Source of the DNA: Anastrepha obliqua
Taxonomy: Eukaryota; Arthropoda; Insecta; Diptera; Tephritidae
NCBI RefSeq assembly: GCF_027943255.1
Contig: NC_072894.1
Location: 61,197,601-61,261,600 of the forward strand
Direction of reading: 5' to 3'
Length of the DNA: 64,000 nucleotides
Shown here: piece after piece, positions 56,988 through 64,000 of the stretch
Layout: the number at the start of each line of letters is the position of its first letter
Position numbering within the stretch: the stretch's first letter is position 1
Notes under the pieces: generated by a model
The model's input: the letters and a program-made list of their open reading frames with translations, nothing else
What the model was told of the DNA's origin: nothing
The model's database searches: none
Program-made: the position numbers and the translations under genes

Positions 56988-58041
56988 TATGAAAAAATAC
57001 CAGTCTAACGGTTAGACGCGATAGAAGTGAAACCTTCCGCAAAACAAACTGAGAGAGAATGAGACGAAAGCAGCATTAGGAGCGGGATAATTATAGGTTC
57101 ATTATAATATTGCTGTAAAGTTCATATTTTATTTTCTTCATTTTATTATTATTCATCCTCAATGTTTTCAATTTCAACAAATGATACGAGTGGCTTATGA
57201 TAGCTAAAATATGAAACAAATGCATTGGTTTCGATGTTGTCAACATATCTTTGAAATACCGCGTCAATTGTTGTTTTTGATCGTGTTGTCGATTCAGTGC
57301 GATTGTTACACATTTTTAAGTTGAATGTTGTATTGAGAAAGTCAATTAAAGGAACCGCTGTGTCCAATGCAAAATTTACGTTAAAATCGCCACTTAAAAT
57401 CATTGGAACTTTATCGTAATATTTTCTAAGTATCCGCGATACTTCTGGTGTATACTTTATTAAATTTTCGTGAATGAATTCCGTGATGCTATTTATTGAC
57501 TGATTCGGTGAGATATAATTTTTTCTGTCGATATTCACGATACTTTTCTGCATTATTTTTCGGCATAATTGCAGTAAATATTTAAAAATGAAAATATTTA
57601 CGAATATAAAAATACGGACGCAATACAGCACACGCGGTTGCTATTATGAGCGTCGTAACGCGTATATTACACAGACGTACTAACATACACACACACATTC
57701 GTAGGACGCTTGGTTTAAGCAAGTGTTAAGTAGTGTAGTATAGGTATACATAATGCCTTCTCGCTCACCGTGGCTCCGTAATACGCAGACGCGCACACAT
57801 ACGTACTAGCATACATACAAACAAACATTCGTATGACGCTTAAACTAAACACCAAAGCAAGTAATAGGCAGTGTAGTATACATACTACAATACTCACTAT
57901 ACTAGCGTGGCTCAGCAGTACGCATCCACACACATATACGTATATCAACATGTAACGCTTCGTAGCCAAGGGTGTCGCTTTTTCGTTTCGTCGACTCTCA
58001 AATCACTCCCAACGATTCTAAAGAAGTTTTCACTTCAAAAT
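56988..58041 (-). mobile_element. Helentron-like element, copy 1 (endonuclease-bearing)
   Basis: Read on the minus strand it starts with a module of about 68 bp (58041-57972) containing the stem GAAGTGAAAACTTC. Tandemly repeated, CA-rich subterminal DNA follows (57960-57650), then a start-like MPKNNAEK.REYRQKK frame, an endonuclease/phosphatase-type C-terminal domain, and a palindrome GTCTAACGGTTAGAC (57003-57017) just before a T-run. A short palindrome near the 3' end and an EEP endonuclease are features of Helentrons (Helitron group). The replication initiator and helicase are missing, so this is an internally deleted form. Copy 2 at 61680-63503 shares both end modules. Confidence 0.6.
57149..57631 (-). 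CDS. Endonuclease-like (EEP) C-terminal domain of transposon origin
   Basis: 160-residue open frame without internal stops. The N-terminal 40 residues are out of the ancestral frame: a second frame here encodes MPKNNAEK followed by YREYRQKK, the likely original start. From about residue 42 it reads ISPNQSINSITEFIHENLIK, then YYDKVPMILSGDFNVNFA (the GDFN motif that binds metal in endonuclease/exonuclease/phosphatase enzymes), PLIDFLNTTFNLKM, SKTTIDAVFQRYVD and SYHKPLVSF (the final His region). Order and spacing match the C-terminal half of EEP endonucleases carried by Helentron-like transposons. Only part of the enzyme is present, so activity is unlikely. Confidence 0.65.
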   Translation of the reverse strand: MLYCVRIFIFVNIFIFKYLLQLCRKIMQKSIVNIDRKNYISPNQSINSITEFIHENLIKYTPEVSRILRKYYDKVPMILSGDFNVNFALDTAVPLIDFLNTTFNLKMCNNRTESTTRSKTTIDAVFQRYVDNIETNAFVSYFSYHKPLVSFVEIENIEDE

Positions 58042-58475
58042 CGGCCTGCTTTCTCTTTTAATAGTTGTATTTATTGTAAGGTATTTTAAGATATTAATTT
58101 AACGAATACTTCTAATACTACTACATTTTCTTATAACAAACTGTATATATGTAAATGTGTTTTCATATGATAATGGTTTTTTTTTAACAAAATACAAAAA
58201 AAAAATTAAATGTAAAAAACTAATTCCACGACCCCAAACCAGTTAGGTACGAATACTATCCAGAAAAGGAGTCGAATTATGGTAAATTAAATTTGTCTTG
58301 TATACAGAATAGTTCTTTAACTTAGTTACTTTAAATATATAAAAATATTATTCATATTACAGCAAAAAACATATATATTTATTTATTTGTTTAAAAAGGA
58401 GCCAGTATCTATAAGACATTTTGGTCTTTTATAATACATCAATACATTCACATTTCAGATTACTTATACAATAAA
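58042..58475. other. Noncoding, nothing recognised
   Basis: AT-rich. Confidence 0.4.
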
Positions 58476-58745
58476 AAAAAATTAATTGACGCGTGCACTT
58501 CTGTTAGGTGTTTGGCCAAGCTCCTCCTCCTATTTGTGGTATGCGTCTGGATGTTGTTCCACAAATGGAGGGACCTACAGTTTTAAGCCGGCTCCGAACG
58601 GCAAATAATATTTATGAGGCGCTTTTTCATAGCAGAAATACACTCGGAGATTTACCATTGCCTGCCTCGAACCGACCGCTATTAGAAAACACTTTTTTCT
58701 TCATTTTGGTGTTTCATAGAGATTTAAATCTACGTTTTACCAAGT
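58476..58745 (-). repeat. tRNA-derived SINE, head truncated
   Basis: A clear match from the 3' tail (AATTGACGCGTGCACTTCTG) through GTGTTTGGCCAAGCTCCTCC, GAGGGACCTACAGTTTTAAG and GCTTTTTCATAGCAG to the B-box area (TAGAGATTTAAATC, mutated). The A-box end is missing. Confidence 0.8.
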
Positions 58746-60990
58746 TATAGACACCTTTATAAAGAAAACTTTGAAACACATTGTGTACTTTTACAATAAA
58801 AGGAAGACAGCACTCAAATCATATTCTTGCAATCAAAATATGTCAATGGCAGTACAAATACATTAAAATGGGAATTATTTTTCCTTTTCTAGAGTATACA
58901 GGAATTGCAGCCTTCCGCTATATTATATTCAATCTTGCTTATCAACCATTTTAGCTAATAAAGCCTCTAAAATTCTCATAAAGGCGCTACATATTTTGAA
59001 TTTTTAATTTTGTTTTTAAATTTACGTTACTTTTTTATAAAAATAATGTTCATACTACAAAAAAAACCCGAAAGATCTAATTTTAAAACTTTGTATATTT
59101 AAAACTGTATATAAGATTTGAAAAAATTCTAAATTTTTTTTATTTAAATCTTAAACTTTCTATTCAAAATTTAAAAGAAAAGAAATGTGTATGCTCATTT
59201 TTAGGTACATCAGTATTCCTATATTTATCGCTAAGTTTATTTTGATCTTATTTATATGTGTTAGTACATAGTTAGTTTTAAGTTTGCTTTGTATAAAAGT
59301 AATTTTGAATTTTATGACTTTCAGCCAGTTTATGAATTTCAAAAGACTAAAAACTCTTACAGATACAGCCACATTATTAATATTAAAATAAATAAATACG
59401 CAATTGTATAGACCATTAGAATGCAAGCCCACAAAATGCAATTTTGAATTCGTTCTAAATTTTCGTTGATTTGTGATAATATTTTTCTTTAACGATGTTT
59501 CGCGTTTTCTCCATGTCAAAAACGTCGGTCATTCGGTTTATGGAGAATTAAGACGTTTGAAAAAAAAATAAATAAAAAAATTGTTGAAAGTAAAAAAATA
59601 GTAAGTAAGTATTCAAAACTTTTCGATTTATAATATTTTCGTGGGGTTTAAATGCGTCTATGCCACACGGAGTGACCAACGTCTATGAAGCTATAACAAT
59701 ACAACTTCCACTTCTTATTCGTTTATTTAGGATGATTCCTGTTTACAAAAATATATTGAGATAACTTTTAATGCCATTTAATGGCCATAGATATAGTGTG
59801 AATTATTTGGCCACTACTCGCCATGCTTTCTATGCGTACGGACATTCTCCGGATGTTATTGTGCCACATTTTTTTCCTTCCTCTTATTCGCCGCCTTACG
59901 TCTGTTACATTCAATTTCCTCATTTGATTTCCTGGCATTACATTATTTTTAAACATATTGTTTGGAGCGCTTCAAGGAAACGGTGTGTGAAACTTCAATG
60001 CCCCTTCCTTGGGTCTTAGGTGGGCGAATAAGCTCGAATTAAATTTATATAGGAAGAAGAATCTTTGTTTTTGCTGGAAACATCATTTTTGAAACTGTAA
60101 ATTATGTTTTCCCCCTCAAAAATTTCGTTTCATTAATTTCGAACAAAAATCTTCGATTAAGTACTGGATATAATCTGTATGCACTAACCTAAAAAATATG
60201 TTTGATATGATTACTTTCAGATGGATCAATACCAAGTTTTAGAGGTCCAACTAAGTAGGTGCACCCAAACCTAATTTTGTTTTTGTTTATTGGAGTGAAG
60301 GCAGTAAGCACTTCAATCGGTGCACCGGCCCAGTTATGCATCAAATTTAATTATTTGCGTAATGTGGTAGAAAATAATAAATAACCGAGTGTTTCTGGTT
60401 TCCTTCTTTCTTCAAAATTAAATTATGAAAGAATGTAGCACTTTGATATAAATGTGATAGTTCTTTGATATACTAAATGTGATAATTCTGACTGATCCTT
60501 AAACTGTAGTGGCTTTAAACTTTTACGCAAAACTAAATATTTATAATAGACTCGTACATAGGCGCAATAGCAGCGCTTGAAACACTGCCAGCACAAAACC
60601 AGCAGCACTAAAAAATATGCAGTGGCTGTGCTGCGAAAACAATAATTTTTATAACCGCACGCAATTGAGCGTTTGTATGCAACAGCATAAATGGATGAAA
60701 GCAGTTGATTTATAGGCCAGTCACAATGGTTCCGCTGCGTCCGTTGTGGCAACGAATTTGACTAACAGCTAAATGGATTATACAAAAGTTGGCTACTTTC
60801 AACTTTTTTCGTACGAAAATTCCGACACAAATGACAATTGGATAAAAAAGGAAGAATTTGCATCGCGCAAATTTTCATCGGTGGTATTTTTATTATATCA
60901 AATTAAATACAAAATATTAATGGAATAATTTTTTTCTTTTCTGTTTAATTATATACCTAAGATACGTGCATTTTTCACAAGCGTTGTACA
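58746..60990. other. Noncoding; possible LINE scrap at 59770-59950
   Basis: The minus strand at 59956-59768 reads LNVTDVRRRIRGRKKMWHNN, vaguely like the GRPR.RW.D stretch of RTE-like LINEs. Evidence is too thin for a separate call. The other long open frames (59160-59519, 60423-60752) have no recognised domain. Confidence 0.35.
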
Positions 60991-60994
60991 ATTT

Positions 60995-61275
60995 AAACTT
61001 CTTCTTCTTGATTGGGGCGATATCCGCTTATGGGGTTATGGGTAGTCAGAATTTTCAAAACGTTTTTTGCATGGTCGAGTTCAAAAACGTCGCCAGTCGC
61101 TTTTTTCTTATGCTAGCTGGCGCCAGTTGGACAAACCAAGTGAAGCCTTTCTATCCTTTTCTATCTGTTCTTTCCTTCCTCTTTCCCTGCTACAATTAGC
61201 TGGCATTGCATTGAATACTTTCAGAGGCGGAGTACATGACATAACCAACGAAGCCGATGGATATTTATTGTACAA
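60995..61275 (-). mobile_element. RTE-like LINE, diverged 3' end
   Basis: CTTCTTCTTCTTGATTGGGG and GATATCCGCTTATGG correspond to the AAG-tailed 3' end of the LINE at 52426. GCCAGTTGGACAAACCAAGTG, CCTCTTTCCCTGCTAC and CATTGAATACTTTCAGA continue the match in order. There are many differences, so it is older than the 52.4-kb copy. Confidence 0.7.
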
Positions 61276-61678
61276 TTGCAACCAGTATATACTTATATAT
61301 TATAAAAAGGGCTTTATTGCTCCCTGGAACCATAGGAAATAATATAACATATATAAAAGGATGCTGATAAGCAATTTTCATTTGATGATTTAATTTAATT
61401 GAGTTAATTTAAATGCACCCTTATCTTTTAATAAAAGCTCGAAAGAGTGTAGTTGTGAAGCAAGTTAAAATTTTTTCTACATTCTAGCTTATGGCGTTTC
61501 AGTAATTCCAAATTTTATCCTAAAAAATCCATGTGTGCCGTGATTTCGATTACGTGAGCACACTCACCATTTACGACTGCGATAAATAAGCATTTAAATT
61601 ATTATTATTATTTCAATAGCTTACCTTTTTATTAATGCTTTTAATTTTATAATATATAGCACAACGAAATATAATATA
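61276..61678. other. Noncoding, nothing recognised
   Basis: AT-rich. Confidence 0.4.
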
Positions 61679-61984
61679 TTTGAAGTGAAAACTTCTTTAG
61701 AATCGTTGGGAGTGATTTGAGACTCGATGAAACGAAAAAGCGACACCAAAAAGAAGAATGTGTATGTATAGAAAATGCTTCATTACCAGGCACACAGAAG
61801 GATGGCATAAGCAAATTTAAATTTGTGAACTTATATATGTATGTATATGTGCGGATATATGTATATATGTTGTGTGTATGTACATATGTGCCTCGCCACA
61901 TCAAAACATACGGTAAAATTTCTCAAGAAATCCAGCGCGCATTCATAGGCACAGCGCACATTCATAGGCGCAGCATTGCATGTA

Positions 61985-62135
61985 CAGTAGGGCGGGTCGA
62001 TTTAAAAATCGCTCATTGCATCGTTTTAGAGGTATGGTTCCTTCGGCAAAATTTCTTATTCTGATCCCTAGAATATGATTTTCAGAGAGCGATGGGCGAT
62101 TTTTTTGCCTTCCCACAAATCGACTCGGGCTAATG
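61985..62135. mobile_element. TA-flanked MITE (151 bp)
   Basis: The left end CAGTAGGGCGGGTCGATTT and the inverted right end CATTAGCCCGAGTCGATTT are about 15 of 19 identical, with TA outside both (61983-61984 and 62136-62137). The ends are preceded or followed by the shared words AAATCGC and GCGATTTT. It lies within copy 2 of the Helentron-like element. Confidence 0.65.
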
Positions 62136-63050
62136 TACAGTAACCTTGAACAGGCAGCTGCGGTTGTCGAGCATTTAGAAACATATATTTACATACATAT
62201 ATGGGTGCAAACATATTTACGGAGCCGCGGGCACTCGACTTGACAAAAATTGAATATTGGCAAATAATTCTACGCGAAATATTCCAATATTGACTGTTTT
62301 CGAATTGTCGAGAAAATTAGCATATGGGCGGCTCGTTTTATGAATGAAAGTACTTGCTCTTCGAACTATGAGCTCGAATTTATAAATCAATTTTTTGATG
62401 ATGAGTTTTTGTTGCACAGCACAATAGTTGAAACTGTTCGGCGCCGCCGCGACTGCTCAGCGCTATGGCAACTAGGATGATGGCCGCTACGCCTCCGCCT
62501 ATTAATGCATTTTGTTCTTGTAGTCGCTAGGCATAGAATTTTAGCTTTGGACGACATACGCATTTACAGGAATAAAGTGAGTGGCCTGAGTGTGCGGTTG
62601 TATGTAGATGCATATGTGTATATTAATAAGCAGTGTTTTGCTGGAAGTTCAGAACACAAATATGTATGTACGTACATAGGCTAGGCCATAGTATAGCATA
62701 CATACATATGTATAAAAAATTCAAACCAAGCGTCCTACGAATGTTTGCGTGTATGTTAGTACGTCTGTGTATTATACGCGCTACAACGCTCATAATAGCA
62801 ACCGCGTGTGCTGTATTGCGTCCATATTTTTATATTCGTAAATATTTTCATTTTTAAATATTTACCGCAATTATGCCGAAAAATAATGCAGAAAAGTGTC
62901 GTGAATATCGACAGAAAAAACAAACAGAAAGAAAATAAAACTAAAAACCAGATTGTGCAATGGAAAAACAGTTTTAATTGTGGCAATTTATATTTCACCG
63001 AATCAATCAATAAATAGCATCACGGAATTCATTCACGAAAATTTAATAAA

Positions 63051-63347
63051 GTGTACACCAGAAGTATCGCGGATACTTACGATAAAGTTCCATTGATTTT
63101 AAGTGGCGATTTTAACGTAAATTTTGCATTGAGCACAGCGGTTCCTTTAATTGATTTTCTCAATACAACATACAATTTAAAAATGTGTAACAATCGAACT
63201 GAATCGACAACACGATCAAAAACAACAAACAACGCGGTATTTCAAAGATATGTTGACCACATCGAAACCAAAGCATTTGTATCATATTTTAGCTATCATA
63301 AGCCACTCGTATCATTTGTTGAAATTGAAAACATTGAGGATGAATAA
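63051..63347 (+). pseudogene. Endonuclease-like domain, second copy
   Basis: Open frame of 98 residues with YDKVPLILSGDFNVNFA (GDFN metal-binding motif), PLIDFLNTTYNLKM, SKTTNNAVFQRYVD and SYHKPLVSFVEIENIEDE. It is nearly the same as the C-terminal 97 residues at 57149-57631. The catalytic-looking TTIDAVF of copy 1 reads TTNNAVF here, so the conserved Asp of that motif is lost. A frameshift separates it from the MPKNNAEK start. Confidence 0.65.
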
Positions 63348-63639
63348 CAATAAAATGAAGAAAATAAAATATGAACTTTATAGCAATATTATAATGAACC
63401 TATAATTATCCCGCTCCTAATGCTGCTTTCGTCTCATTCTCTCTCAGTTTGTTTTACGGAAGGTTTCACTTCTATCGCGTCTAACCGTTAGACTGGTATT
63501 TTTTTTTATTTGATTTGCCGCTGGCCCATTTGGAGAGGCCTATTATATTTCATACAATAACGGTATTTTCAAAAAATAATAAGATGTGAAATCTTCAATT
63601 CACTTGGATCCGGCTCGCATATTATTGAGGTCGGATAAA

Positions 63640-64000
63640 ATCGTAGACGGGGTGGACATAGAACCATCTATGTCAACAATATCTATGCCAAAACTTCCAA
63701 CGTCGCAAAAAATGTTGTTCCAAAGGTTCAGCGTTGTCACCATCCAGACTCCGCAAGGGTTAAGTGGGGAATGTCTTGTAAAGGCGTTACATCTCTTCAT
63801 TTCTGCGAAAAAAGGTTAAGACCGGGGCAAAAGTGTAGCAGGAGGATGTCTTAAAAGTCGTGGAGAAGCATATGAGCAGTACTCTCTTTTCGATGGAGGG
63901 CGTTGGATCTTCCAGTAAGATTGCGTTCCAGCCCATAAGGCAAAAACCTACCCATCAGTGGCCAAAAAACAATATTGCTGGGTTCATAGCTCCAGAAGAT
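63640..64000 (+). mobile_element. maT-like (DD37D) remnant, cut by the window edge
   Basis: Very similar to 15130-15420: AAAAATGTTGTTCCAAAGG, GTTCAGCGTTGTCACCATCC, AGGCGTTACATCTCTTCATTTCTG and GTTGGATCTTCCAGTAAGATT in the same order. Frameshifts and a stop at the FQQD motif (CAG TAA GAT) show it is dead. It continues beyond the window. Confidence 0.7.

Larger units (their letters stand above)
61680..63503 (+). mobile_element. Helentron-like element, copy 2
   Basis: It begins with the same module of about 68 bp (61680-61747, about 66 of 68 positions as in copy 1), in plus orientation. The coding and 3' part shared with copy 1 runs from about 62726 (CCAAGCGTCCTACGAATG) to the palindrome GTCTAACCGTTAGAC (63479-63493) and a T-run. 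MPKNNAEKCREYRQKKQTER starts at 62874 and soon ends in stops. The endonuclease part resumes at 63051 and stays open to 63347. The 61750-62700 stretch is not shared with copy 1 and includes a MITE. It is possible that the 5' module and the coding part belong to two separate insertions. Confidence 0.55.

Noticed and set aside
59160..59519. 119-residue minus-strand open frame
   Set aside because: Lys/Asn/Ile-rich composition from AT-rich DNA, no domain and no splice context.

Overview
The window looks like intronic DNA from a higher-dipteran insect, probably a true fruit fly (Tephritidae). It is AT-rich, rich in poly-A/T runs and CA/TA microsatellites, and packed with decayed transposons. Several of these belong to the DD41D 'rosa'-type branch of Tc1/mariner, which is known from tephritids. 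The species is inferred from repeat content and is not proven. I see no bacterial-style operon, CRISPR array, rRNA or intact tRNA gene.

Host gene. The only host gene I can support is a collagen on the minus strand, seen as three short exons: 51213-51263, 18166-18226 and 6151-6308. They have good splice sites and compatible phases (0/0, 0/1, 1/0), so they read as one polypeptide: an acidic stretch, a Pro-rich stretch, then an interrupted Gly-X-Y triple helix. The introns between them are about 33.0 kb and 11.9 kb, so at least 6-51 kb of the window lies inside this gene. It may be a multiplexin (type XV/XVIII-like) or a transmembrane collagen; I cannot decide which.

Mobile DNA. (1) Tc1/mariner: a nearly complete but stop-containing DD34D mariner (35.2-36.3 kb); two copies of another mariner family (25 kb and 51.6-53.1 kb); DD37D maT-like copies (14.7 and 63.6 kb); Tc1-like copies (34.2, 38.7-40.5 and 43.7 kb); and many DD41D copies (15.6, 23.8, 31.4, 37, 42.5, 48.9 and 54.3 kb), several with paired TIRs, TA duplications and internal deletions. 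(2) Non-LTR retrotransposon pieces: RTE-like (1.9, 20.5, 40.9, 47.6, 52.4 and 61 kb) and RNase-H or zinc-knuckle bearing types (8.8 and 21.6 kb). (3) A tRNA-derived SINE family in about ten copies. (4) Helentron-like elements with an endonuclease ORF (57-58 kb and 61.7-63.5 kb). (5) Non-autonomous DNA elements with TTAA, TTA or TA duplications (6.4, 7.3, 9.7, 11.4, 13.8, 45.6 and 62 kb). (6) A large imperfect inverted repeat with arms of about 1.5-1.8 kb (26.1-30.2 kb).

Most notable points. The SINE and the RTE-like LINE share 3'-end blocks at identical spacing, suggesting a SINE/LINE partnership. There are two nested insertions with clean target duplications (13 bp and 14 bp). The two endonuclease-bearing elements share a stem-loop 5' module and a palindromic 3' end. 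The 26-30 kb inverted repeat could give a long hairpin RNA. None of this amounts to a clearly new biological system; the window is mainly a dense transposon graveyard inside a collagen gene.
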